DNA of 64,000 nucleotides from Nocardioides cavernaquae (lineage in GTDB: Bacteria; Actinomycetota; Actinomycetes; Propionibacteriales; Nocardioidaceae). The stretch is taken from NCBI RefSeq assembly GCF_003600895.1, contig NZ_QYRP01000002.1:1860001-1924000 (forward strand), read 5' to 3'. Below are positions 21,874 through 29,169 of this stretch, piece by piece. Below the pieces are notes generated by a model, which had not been told where the DNA came from, made no database searches, and saw only the letters and a list, made by a program, of their open reading frames with translations. Position 1 is the first letter of the stretch. Each line of letters opens with the position of its first letter. Position numbers and translations under genes: made by a program.

Positions 21874-23840
21874 GCGGCACGATGAAGACCACCGAGCGCA
21901 TCGTCGCTCCCGGCGGGCCCGGTCGCGGCGGCCCGTTCGGAGGTGGCATGGTCGCGCAGAAGTCCCTTGCCTTCGGGCCGTCGGCCAAGCGGCTGTTCCG
22001 CCGGATGGCTCCGCAGCGGCTGCGCATCATCGGCCTGCTCGTCCTCGGCGTGGCGTCGGTGGCCTTCATGGTCGTCGCGCCGAAGATCCTCGGCCACGCG
22101 ACGGACCTGATCTTCAACGGCGTCCTCGGTCACAGGATCGGCGACGCCGGCACCACCAAGGAGCAGGCGATCGAGGGCTTGCGTGCCACCGGTGACGACA
22201 AGATGGCGGACATGCTCTCGGGCATGGACGTGATCCCCGGCGTCGGCGTGGACTTCGGCGCTGTCGGGCTCACCCTGCTGGTCGTGCTCGGCGTCTACGT
22301 CGCGGCTGCGCTCACCGGCTGGATGCAGGGCTGGCTGGTCAACGACCTGGTCCAGAAGACGGTCTCGGAGCTGCGTGACGAGGTCGAGGACAAGCTGCAC
22401 CGGTTGCCGCTGAGCTACTTCGACAAGCAGCCGCGCGGCGAGCTCCTGTCGCGCGTGACGAACGACATCGACAACGTCGCCCAGTCCCTGCAGCAGACGC
22501 TCTCGCAGTTGCTGACGTCGCTGCTCACCGTGGTCGGCGTACTCGCGATGATGCTGTGGATCTCGCCCCTGCTGGCGCTGATCGCCCTCGTGACGATCCC
22601 GCTCACGCTGGTGATCAGCAAGCAGGTCATGGGCCGCTCGCAGGGTCTCTTCGTCGACCAGTGGCGCCGCACGGGCACGCTCAACGCGCACATCGAGGAG
22701 ACCTTCTCCGGCCACGCGCTGGTGCGGGTCTACGGTCGCCGCCCGGAGGTCGAGCGCACCTTCGCCGAGCAGAACGAGGGGCTCTACCAGGCGTCGTACG
22801 GCGCGCAGTTCGTCTCCGGGCTGATCATGCCGATGATGATGTTCGTCGGGAACCTGCAGTACGTCGCGATCGCGGTCGTCGGCGGTCTCCGGGTGGCCAG
22901 TGGCTCGATGTCGCTCGGCGACGTGCAGGCCTTCATCCAGTACTCCCGCCAGTTCACCCAGCCGCTCACGCAGGTCGCCTCGATGGCCAACCTGTTGCAG
23001 TCGGGTGTCGCGTCGGCCGAGCGGGTCTTCGAGCTGCTCGACGCACCGGACGAGTCTGCTGAGCCCTCCGGTGAAGGTGGCGCTGTGCTGTCGCGGGGTG
23101 CTGTCGGGTTCGAGGACGTGTCGTTCTCCTACGATCCGTCGCGGCCGTTGATCGAGGGCCTCTCGCTCGAGGTCGCTCCCGGTCAGACAGTGGCGATCGT
23201 GGGCCCGACCGGCGCCGGCAAGACCACGCTGGTCAACCTGATCCTGCGGTTCTACGAGCTCAACGGCGGCTGGATCACGCTTGACGGGGTCGACATCGCC
23301 ACGATGCCGCGCCCGGTGCTGCGGGACCGGATCGGCATGGTCCTCCAGGACACCTGGCTCTTCGAGGGCACGATCCGGGAGAACATCGCCTACGGCCGTC
23401 CTTCGGCTTCGGAGGCGGAGATCCTCGAGGCGGCCCAGGCGACGTTCGTGGATCGGTTCGTCCACTCCCTGCCGGACGGGTACGACACGGTGCTGACCGG
23501 CGAGACCGGTGGCATCTCTGCTGGTGAGCGCCAGCTGATCACGATCGCGCGCGCGTTCCTGTCCGACCCTGCGCTGCTGATCCTCGACGAGGCCACCTCG
23601 TCGGTCGACACCCGCACGGAACTGCTGCTCCAGCACGCGATGGCGGCGCTGCGCTCCGACCGCACCTCGTTCGTGATCGCGCACCGGCTCTCCACCATCC
23701 GCGACGCCGACCTGATCCTGGTGATGGAGGCCGGCCAGATCGTCGAGCAGGGCACGCACTCCTCGCTGCTGTCGGCGGACGGGGCGTACGCCGCGCTCTA
23801 CCGCTCGCAGTTCGAGGCGCCCGTGGAGGAAGCCGTCTGA
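21870..23840 (+). CDS. ABC exporter half-transporter, catalytic partner
   Basis: A 656-residue partner of the preceding subunit. It has a Gly-rich cytoplasmic start, six helices with a roughly 60-residue insertion between the first two, and an ATPase domain with Walker [10 protein letters not shown], Walker [13 protein letters not shown] and H-loop AHRLSTI, all canonical. Its own signature is ISAGERQ rather than LSGGQ. Together the two proteins give one good and one degenerate ATP site, as expected for a heterodimer. The start ATG 21870 overlaps the upstream stop. Confidence 0.93.
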   Translation: MSGTMKTTERIVAPGGPGRGGPFGGGMVAQKSLAFGPSAKRLFRRMAPQRLRIIGLLVLGVASVAFMVVAPKILGHATDLIFNGVLGHRIGDAGTTKEQAIEGLRATGDDKMADMLSGMDVIPGVGVDFGAVGLTLLVVLGVYVAAALTGWMQGWLVNDLVQKTVSELRDEVEDKLHRLPLSYFDKQPRGELLSRVTNDIDNVAQSLQQTLSQLLTSLLTVVGVLAMMLWISPLLALIALVTIPLTLVISKQVMGRSQGLFVDQWRRTGTLNAHIEETFSGHALVRVYGRRPEVERTFAEQNEGLYQASYGAQFVSGLIMPMMMFVGNLQYVAIAVVGGLRVASGSMSLGDVQAFIQYSRQFTQPLTQVASMANLLQSGVASAERVFELLDAPDESAEPSGEGGAVLSRGAVGFEDVSFSYDPSRPLIEGLSLEVAPGQTVAIVGPTGAGKTTLVNLILRFYELNGGWITLDGVDIATMPRPVLRDRIGMVLQDTWLFEGTIRENIAYGRPSASEAEILEAAQATFVDRFVHSLPDGYDTVLTGETGGISAGERQLITIARAFLSDPALLILDEATSSVDTRTELLLQHAMAALRSDRTSFVIAHRLSTIRDADLILVMEAGQIVEQGTHSSLLSADGAYAALYRSQFEAPVEEAV

Positions 23841-23846
23841 CCCCGC

Positions 23847-23934
23847 CGAATGGCCAGGTTTGGCGTGCCGAGCCGTCAGGTGTGGCGCGCCGAAAGGTCA
23901 GGTTTGGGGTGCCGAAGGGTCAGTTTCGGCGCTC
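23847..23934 (-). repeat. 22-bp tandem intergenic repeat, cluster 3 (four units, inverted)
   Basis: Four 22-base units at 23847-23868, 23869-23890, 23891-23912 and 23913-23934, in the orientation opposite to the other clusters (CCGAAAGGTCAGGTTTGG on the plus strand). It starts seven bases after the ABC exporter stop codon. Confidence 0.85.
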
Positions 23935-24008
23935 GCCAGAAAACCGGTCGACGGCCTGCCGGGCGCGGCGTACCGTCGAAGGACACGGGAAAGGAGGTGA
24001 TCGACGCA

Positions 24009-24047
24009 ATGCATGCTTCGAGGACACGTGAGGTGGCTGCGCGCTAG
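24009..24047 (+). CDS. 12-codon ORF with a full-length Shine-Dalgarno sequence
   Basis: The ORF reads MHASRTREVAAR then TAG. Upstream, AAAGGAGGTGATC (23990-24002) is complementary to the whole 3' tail of 16S rRNA, 13 bases without a mismatch, a far stronger site than any other in the window. The gap from GGAGG to ATG is 11 bases, a little long. A large nested hairpin follows 58 bases after the stop. The arrangement suggests a regulatory leader peptide, a toxin-like micropeptide or an sRNA locus. I do not recognise a family. The MFS gene begins 300 bases downstream, but another repeat cluster and an independent promoter lie between. Confidence 0.6.
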   Translation: MHASRTREVAAR

Positions 24048-24105
24048 CAGCCGATGCTCTGACTCCGGTCGGCATCGCCTCTTGCGAATCCACCGCAGTC
24101 CCCGC

Positions 24106-24157
24106 GACCCGCAGGCCCCGGCTGTTGTCCTGGCCGGACAACACAGGCCTGCGGGTC
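24106..24157 (+). terminator. Nested hairpin downstream of the 12-codon ORF
   Basis: GACCCGCAGGCC (24106-24117) pairs with GGCCTGCGGGTC (24146-24157). Inside lies TGTTGTCC paired with GGACAACA around TGGCC. The two stems of 12 and 8 bp are separated by a small internal loop. GTTCCCATTTC follows. A terminator is likely; an attenuator or structured sRNA is possible. Confidence 0.7.
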
Positions 24158-24166
24158 GTTCCCATT

Positions 24167-24254
24167 TCGCCAGCGCTGACCTTTCGCGCCGCCAAACCTG
24201 GCCTCTCGGCATGCCACACCTGACCTCTCGGCGGGCCACGACCAACATCTCGGC
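24167..24254 (+). repeat. 22-bp tandem intergenic repeat, cluster 4 (four units)
   Basis: Units at 24167-24188, 24189-24210, 24211-24232 and 24233-24254 in plus orientation; the middle two fit the consensus best. With the inverted cluster at 23847-23934 it brackets the 12-codon ORF. Confidence 0.83.
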
Positions 24255-24312
24255 GGGGGAGCGGGACGGGCGTCACAAAGGAAAAGGTTGCGGAGCGCAA
24301 CCAAATCTGCAA

Positions 24313-24331
24313 TCGTTGACTTTGACAACGA
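24313..24331. promoter_or_regulatory. MarR-type operator upstream of the MFS-MarR operon
   Basis: TCGTTG-N7-CAACGA is a perfect inverted repeat centred in TTGACTTTGACAA, a pattern common for MarR operators. It ends 17 bases before the MFS start codon and overlaps the expected promoter (TTGACT could be the -35 box). The likely ligand is the MarR encoded at the end of the operon. Confidence 0.65.
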
Positions 24332-24347
24332 CTTTGCAGGAGAACCC

Positions 24348-25901
24348 GTGAGCACCGCAGCACCCCAGAATGACCTGGCGCCGACCGCCATGACCCACCG
24401 CGAGGTGCTGGAGGCGATGTCCGGGCTGCTGCTCGCGATGTTCGTCGCGATGCTCTCCTCGACGGTCGTCTCCAACGCCCTGCCCGTGATCGTGGGCGAC
24501 CTGCACGGCACCGAGTCCGGCTACACGTGGGTGATGGTCGCGACGCTGCTCGCGCTCACTGCGACGACCCCGATCTGGGGCAAGCTCGCCGACCTCTACA
24601 ACAAGAAGGCGCTCGTCCAGATCGCCCTCGTCGTGTACGTCGCGGGGTCGGTCCTCGCCGGTTTCGCGACCTCGATGGAGATGCTGATCGGCGCCCGTGT
24701 GGTCCAGGGTCTCGGCGTCGGCGGCCTCACCGCGCTGGTGCAGATCGTCATCGCCAGCATCGTCTCGCCGCGTGACCGCGGGCGCTACTCCGGCTATCTC
24801 GGTGCGACCTTCGCGGTCGCCACCGTGTCCGGGCCGCTGATCGGCGGACTGGTCGTGGACACGCTCGGCTGGCGCTGGTGCTTCGGAGTTGCCGTCCCGT
24901 TCGCGGTCCTGGCCTTCGTCGTACTCCAGCGGACCCTGCACCTGCCGACGGTCCGCAACGACGCCAAGGTCGACATCCTCGGCGCGACGCTCATCGCAGC
25001 CGGCCTGTCGATCCTGCTGGCCTGGGTCTCGCTCGCGGGCTCGAGCTTCGCGTGGGCCTCGGGCACGACCGCTCTCATGGTCGGTCTCGGCGTGGCCGCA
25101 CTCGTCGCGCTGGTGTTCGTCGAGTCCCGCGTTGCCGAGCCGATGATCCCGCTGCACCTCTTCAAGAACCGGACCGTGACCCTGTCGGTGATCGCCAGCC
25201 TGAGCGTGGGCGTCGCGATGTTCGGCTCGACGGTCTTCCTCTCGCAGTACTTCCAGCTCTCGCACGGGCTCACCCCCACCGAGGCCGGCCTGATGTCGCT
25301 GCCGCTGGTCATGGGCCTGCTCGTGGCCGGCATCGGCAGCGGCCGACGGATCAGCCGCACGGGCCTGTGGAAGAACGTGCTCATCGTCGGCTCGTTCGTG
25401 CTCGCGGTCGGCGTCGCGCTGCTCGGCACGATCGATGGCTCGACCCCGCTGTGGGTGGTCAGCATCTGGATGACGATCACCGGCCTCGGACTCGGCGCGA
25501 TCCAGCAGAACCTGGTTCTCGCCGTACAGAACTCCGTGCCGCACAGCGAGGTCGGCGCGGCATCCTCGTTGGTCGCGACCTTCCGCACGATGGGTGGCGC
25601 GGTCGGTGTCGCCCTGCTCGGCACCGCGATGAGCCACCGCGTGACCGACCACGTCGCCGCCGGGTTCGCGAAGCTCGGCCTCGTGCTGCCGCACGAGGGT
25701 CACCAGGAGATCCCCGACCTCTCCACCTTGCCGCCGGCGGTGCGTGCTGTGGTCACCAGCGCCTATGGCGAGGCCACCGGTCACGTCTTCCTGCTGATGA
25801 TCCCCGCCGCGGTCATCACGGCTGCGCTGGTCTGGCTGTTCCGTGAGGTGCCGCTGCGCTCCACGATCCACAGCGACGAGGAGCTGGAGGCACTCGCATG
25901 A
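24348..25901 (+). CDS. MFS drug-efflux transporter
   Basis: A 517-residue major facilitator of the 14-helix EmrB/QacA group. Visible motifs are MLSSTVVSNALPVIVGDLHG in helix 1, GKLADLYNKKALVQ in the first loop, ARVVQGLGVGGLTAL in helix 4 and GPLIGGLVVDTLGWRWCF in helix 5. The GTG at 24348 has a GCAGGAG site; an earlier in-frame ATG at 24288 would include the operator in the coding region and is rejected. It overlaps marR by ATGA and is probably a drug-inducible pump. Confidence 0.92.
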   Translation: MSTAAPQNDLAPTAMTHREVLEAMSGLLLAMFVAMLSSTVVSNALPVIVGDLHGTESGYTWVMVATLLALTATTPIWGKLADLYNKKALVQIALVVYVAGSVLAGFATSMEMLIGARVVQGLGVGGLTALVQIVIASIVSPRDRGRYSGYLGATFAVATVSGPLIGGLVVDTLGWRWCFGVAVPFAVLAFVVLQRTLHLPTVRNDAKVDILGATLIAAGLSILLAWVSLAGSSFAWASGTTALMVGLGVAALVALVFVESRVAEPMIPLHLFKNRTVTLSVIASLSVGVAMFGSTVFLSQYFQLSHGLTPTEAGLMSLPLVMGLLVAGIGSGRRISRTGLWKNVLIVGSFVLAVGVALLGTIDGSTPLWVVSIWMTITGLGLGAIQQNLVLAVQNSVPHSEVGAASSLVATFRTMGGAVGVALLGTAMSHRVTDHVAAGFAKLGLVLPHEGHQEIPDLSTLPPAVRAVVTSAYGEATGHVFLLMIPAAVITAALVWLFREVPLRSTIHSDEELEALA

Positions 25902-26347
25902 GCACCCAGCCACTGCTCGCCCTCGAAGCCCAGATGCGGTTGATCGGCCGTCGCGTACGCCGCGTGGCCGCGGACCGCGCGGCGGCGGTCGACCCGTCGC
26001 TCGGCGAGGTCGGGTACGCCGTGCTCGAGAGCCTGCACCGCCTCGGTCCGTCCCGTCAGCGTGACCTCGTGTCCGGTCTGTGCGTCGAGAAGGCAGCAGT
26101 GAGTCGAGCGGTCACCCAGCTGGCCGAGCTCGAGCTGGTCGAGCGGATCGACGATCCCCATGACGGTCGTGGCCACCAGCTGACGCTGACGAAGCTCGGT
26201 GCCCGCCGGATCGGTGGCGTGCTGGCCGATCGCCGCGCGATCTACGCTGCCCGGCTGGCGGACTGGTCGCCCGACGAGATCGCTGCGTTCGTGGTGATGC
26301 TCGAGCGCTACAACGCCGCGCTCGAAGGCTCGGGCCACCAGAACTGA
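25898..26347 (+). CDS. MarR-family regulator of the MFS operon
   Basis: A 149-residue winged-helix regulator. The recognition part is SGLCVEKAAVSRAVTQLAELELVERI near residues 60-85, followed by the wing DPHDGRGHQLTLTKLG. It overlaps the MFS stop as ATGA and is therefore co-transcribed with the pump, so binding to the operator at 24313 would give negative feedback. Its stop codon lies within a 22-bp repeat. Confidence 0.92.
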   Translation: MSTQPLLALEAQMRLIGRRVRRVAADRAAAVDPSLGEVGYAVLESLHRLGPSRQRDLVSGLCVEKAAVSRAVTQLAELELVERIDDPHDGRGHQLTLTKLGARRIGGVLADRRAIYAARLADWSPDEIAAFVVMLERYNAALEGSGHQN

Positions 26348-26400
26348 CCTCTCGCCGCACCAAAGGTGGCCTTTCGGCCCGCCAAGCCTGGCCTTTCGGC
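26335..26400 (+). repeat. 22-bp tandem intergenic repeat, cluster 5 (three units)
   Basis: Units at 26335-26356, 26357-26378 and 26379-26400. The marR stop codon (26345-26347) is the TGA of the first unit, so the last four codons of that gene are repeat sequence. It separates convergent genes. Confidence 0.85.
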
Positions 26401-26426
26401 TGGGGGAGAGGGAGAGTGGGAAGGGG

Positions 26427-28082
26427 TCAGGGGCGGTGGAGCCAGGTGGCGGTGTTCGCGTCGCCGGGCCGGGCCTTCGGATCTGAGCCGCTGCACAGCA
26501 GGACCGTGGCTCCCGCGAGCAGCCGGTCCCGGTGCTCGGCCGCGATTGGCTCGCTGCCGGTGTTGAGGTGGCAGACCAGCGGCCCACGGCGGATCACCAG
26601 CTCGTCCTCGGTGCCGGAGACGTGCAGCTCGGGCTCGACACCGGCCAGCTCGGACAGCAGATCGTGGCGGACCGCGAGTGCGCGGCGTACGAACTCGAGT
26701 GTCGACGAGTCGTCGCCGGTCTGGGCCTCCACGGAGAGCTCGGCCCACGACGAAGGCTGGGGCAGCCAGGGCTGACCGTCGCCGGGCCCGAACCCGTACG
26801 GCGGCGCGGCCCCTGACCACGGGATCGGCACGCGGCACCCGTCGCGTCCGCCGCGACCGGGCACGTTGGCACGGGGGTCCTGGCGCAGCTCCGGCGGGAC
26901 GTCGACCTGGGGGAGGCCGAGCTCCGCCCCTTGATAGAGGTACGCCGAGCCCGGCAGCGCCAGCATCGTCAGGAACGTCGCGCGCCACCGCTCGACCCCG
27001 ACAGGACCACCGCCGTAGCGGGTGACCGCCCGCACGACGTCGTGGTTGCCGAGCACCCAGGTCGGCGCGGGCACGGCTGCGAGCGTCTGCTCGATCACCC
27101 CACGGAACGCCGAGGCCGAGAACGGCGCCGCGAGCCAGTGGAAGTTGAACGCCTGCTGCAGCTCGTCGGGACGGACGAAATCGGCGATGTCGCCCGGATC
27201 GCGCACCCACGCCTCGGCGATCGCCATGCGCTCGCCCGGGTAGGAGTCGAGCAGCTTGTGCCAGCCGCGGTAGACCTCGTGGACCTCGGGCTGGTTCCAC
27301 ATCGGGGTGTGGCTCGGGCGCTGGGTGATCAGTGACTCGCCCGGGTCCGCGGACTCGCCCGGTGCCAGCGTCTGGTCCGGCAGGCCGTCTGCCTTGAAGA
27401 GCCCGTGCGCGACGTCGATGCGGATGCCGTCGACGCCACGGTCCAGCCAGAAGCGCAGCACACCGTCGAACATCGCCGGGACATCCGGGTTGTGCCAGTT
27501 GAGGTCGGGCTGGCTGGTGTCGAAGAGGTGGAGGTACCACTCGCCAGGGCCGTCCGGCCGTTCCGGATCGGTGGGAACGCGGGTCCACGCCGGCCCCTCG
27601 AAACGGGAGATCCAGTTGTTGGGCGGGCCTTCGACGCCGTCGGCCCCGATGCGCCCGGGCCGGAAGAGGTAGCGGTCCCGCTCCGGGCTGCCCGGCCCCG
27701 CCGCGAGCGCGTCGACGAACCACGGGTGCTCGCTCGAGGTGTGGTTCGGCACGAGGTCCACGATGACCCGCAGGCCGAGCTCGTGGGCGCGCTCCAGCAG
27801 CGCGTCGGCGTCGGCCAGCGCACCGAACAGCGGGTCGACATCGCAGTAGTCGCTGACGTCGTACCCGGCGTCCTTCTGGGGGGAGACGTAGAACGGCGTG
27901 ATCCACAGGGCGTCGACACCGAGGTCGCGCAGGTAGGGGAGCCGACTCGTGATGCCGGGCAGGTCGCCGACGCCATCACCGTCGGAGTCAGCGAACGAAC
28001 GGACGTAGACCTGGTAGCAGACCGCGTGCAGCCACCAGGGCGTGGACGACGAAGCCGCTGTCCCAGCAACAGTCTCAGCCAT
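26427..28082 (-). CDS. GH13 alpha-glucosidase (oligo-1,6-glucosidase type)
   Basis: A 551-residue glycoside hydrolase of family 13, probably intracellular since no signal peptide is present. It would release glucose from maltose, isomaltose or related alpha-glucosides. The fold begins with YQVYVRSFADSDGDGVGDLPGI, the Asp-rich calcium site of oligo-1,6-glucosidases. Catalytic residues are GIRIDVAHG (nucleophile Asp 223), AIAEAW (acid Glu 290) and GNHD (Asp 348). Trehalose synthase and sucrose hydrolase share this core, so the substrate is uncertain. It is divergent from ideR with no sugar transporter beside it. Confidence 0.9.
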   Translation of the reverse strand: MAETVAGTAASSSTPWWLHAVCYQVYVRSFADSDGDGVGDLPGITSRLPYLRDLGVDALWITPFYVSPQKDAGYDVSDYCDVDPLFGALADADALLERAHELGLRVIVDLVPNHTSSEHPWFVDALAAGPGSPERDRYLFRPGRIGADGVEGPPNNWISRFEGPAWTRVPTDPERPDGPGEWYLHLFDTSQPDLNWHNPDVPAMFDGVLRFWLDRGVDGIRIDVAHGLFKADGLPDQTLAPGESADPGESLITQRPSHTPMWNQPEVHEVYRGWHKLLDSYPGERMAIAEAWVRDPGDIADFVRPDELQQAFNFHWLAAPFSASAFRGVIEQTLAAVPAPTWVLGNHDVVRAVTRYGGGPVGVERWRATFLTMLALPGSAYLYQGAELGLPQVDVPPELRQDPRANVPGRGGRDGCRVPIPWSGAAPPYGFGPGDGQPWLPQPSSWAELSVEAQTGDDSSTLEFVRRALAVRHDLLSELAGVEPELHVSGTEDELVIRRGPLVCHLNTGSEPIAAEHRDRLLAGATVLLCSGSDPKARPGDANTATWLHRP

Positions 28083-28127
28083 GGCTCGACTCTGTCATGC
28101 GCCCATGAATACGGCAGGATGGGGTCC

Positions 28128-28814
28128 GTGAGCGATCTCATCGACACCACCGAGATGTACCTCCGGACGATCTACGAGCTCGTCGAGGAGGACATCGTTC
28201 CCCTGCGCGCACGCATCGCGGAGCGCCTGCACCAGAGCGGCCCGACCGTCTCGCAGACCGTGGCCCGCATGGAGCGCGACGGCCTGCTCACGGTCGAGGG
28301 CGACCGCCACCTCGAGCTCACCGAGGAAGGCATGCGCCTCGCCACTCGGGTCATGCGCAAGCACCGGCTCGCCGAGCGCCTGCTCACCGACGTCATCGGG
28401 CTCGACTGGGAGCTCGTGCATGCCGAGGCCTGCCGCTGGGAGCACGTCATCTCCGAGACCGTCGAGCGCCGGCTCATCGAGCTGCTCGACCACCCCACGG
28501 AGTCGCCCTACGGCAACCCGATCCCGGGCCTGGATGAGCTGGGCGAGACCGAGACCGGCGACGGTTTCATGACCGGTGTCGAGCCGCTCTCCGCGATCAC
28601 CGGCCCCGGCGAGCAGCGGGTCCACGTCCGTCGCATCTCCGAAGAGGTGCAGAAGGACGAGGCGCTCATGGCGGCTCTCCGCCGTGCCGGCGCCCTGCCC
28701 GACAAGACCGTGACCGTTGCCGTCACTCGTGAGGGTGTGCTGGTCGGCTCTGGCGGCGAGACCGCCGAGATCGTCCTCGAGGCGGCCGACCACATCTTCG
28801 TCACTCGTCGGTAG
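28128..28814 (+). CDS. ideR: Iron-dependent repressor (DtxR/IdeR family)
   Basis: A 228-residue metal-dependent repressor very close to mycobacterial IdeR: IDTTEMYLRTIYELVEED at the start, the HTH RIAERLHQSGPTVSQTVARMERDGL, and the metal ligands in MRKHRLAERLL and AEACRWEHVISETVERRL (His, Glu, Cys, His). A C-terminal SH3-like domain is present from about residue 150. With ferrous iron bound it should repress siderophore and iron-uptake genes and activate iron storage. GTG 28128 lies seven bases after CAGGAT; the IdeR N-terminus aligns with this start better than with ATG 28119. Confidence 0.95.
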   Translation: MSDLIDTTEMYLRTIYELVEEDIVPLRARIAERLHQSGPTVSQTVARMERDGLLTVEGDRHLELTEEGMRLATRVMRKHRLAERLLTDVIGLDWELVHAEACRWEHVISETVERRLIELLDHPTESPYGNPIPGLDELGETETGDGFMTGVEPLSAITGPGEQRVHVRRISEEVQKDEALMAALRRAGALPDKTVTVAVTREGVLVGSGGETAEIVLEAADHIFVTRR

Positions 28815-28825
28815 CGCCTGCGCGG

Positions 28826-29095
28826 TCAGCTGCCGTAGCGGAGCTGGGCTCGCGCCCGGGCCTTTTGCGCCTCCGCTTCGCGGTCCTTGGGCGGGGCAGT
28901 GGTCACGAGCTTCTCCAGCAGGTGCGCGGTGATGTGCGCGATCTCGTGAACGGCCTCGTCAAAGGCAGCCTGGTTGGCCTGCGACGGCTTGACGGTGCCG
29001 CTGACCTTGCGGACGAACTGCAGCGCAGCCGCAGTCACCTCGTCGGGGGTCGCGGGCGGCTCGAAGTTGTTCAGTGGGCGAATGTTCCGGCACAT
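28826..29095 (-). CDS. DUF2277 family small protein
   Basis: An 89-residue protein of the DUF2277 family, whose members begin MCRNIRPLNNFEPPAT as here and contain a conserved middle (ALQFVRKVSGTVKPSQANQAAF). The C-terminal part is helical and charged. The function of the family is not known. It is convergent with ideR and separated from the upstream secreted beta-propeller gene by a strong hairpin, so it is probably transcribed separately. Confidence 0.9.
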   Translation of the reverse strand: MCRNIRPLNNFEPPATPDEVTAAALQFVRKVSGTVKPSQANQAAFDEAVHEIAHITAHLLEKLVTTAPPKDREAEAQKARARAQLRYGS

Positions 29096-29115
29096 GCCTC
29101 AAACGGTACGCCGCG

Positions 29116-29164
29116 AGTCGAGTGCGCAGGTGGCTCCAGTCGCCAGGGCGCTGCGCACTCGACT
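29116..29164 (-). terminator. Hairpin after the beta-propeller gene
   Basis: AGTCGAGTGCGCAG (29116-29129) pairs perfectly over 14 bases with 29151-29164, with a 21-base loop. It begins six bases beyond the stop codon of the leftward gene. Its far side is only 20 bases from the DUF2277 start, so it might also influence that message. Confidence 0.7.
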
Positions 29165-29169
29165 GCCGG

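Noticed and set aside
24009..24047. The micro-ORF as the small ribosomal protein bTHX or an AURKAIP1/COX24 protein
   Set aside because: The 12-residue sequence shares nothing with those basic 25-35 residue proteins.
23898..24363. Minus-strand frames of over 100 codons across the micro-ORF region
   Set aside because: They run through the 22-bp repeats and the hairpin, lack a ribosome binding site and show no recognisable domain.
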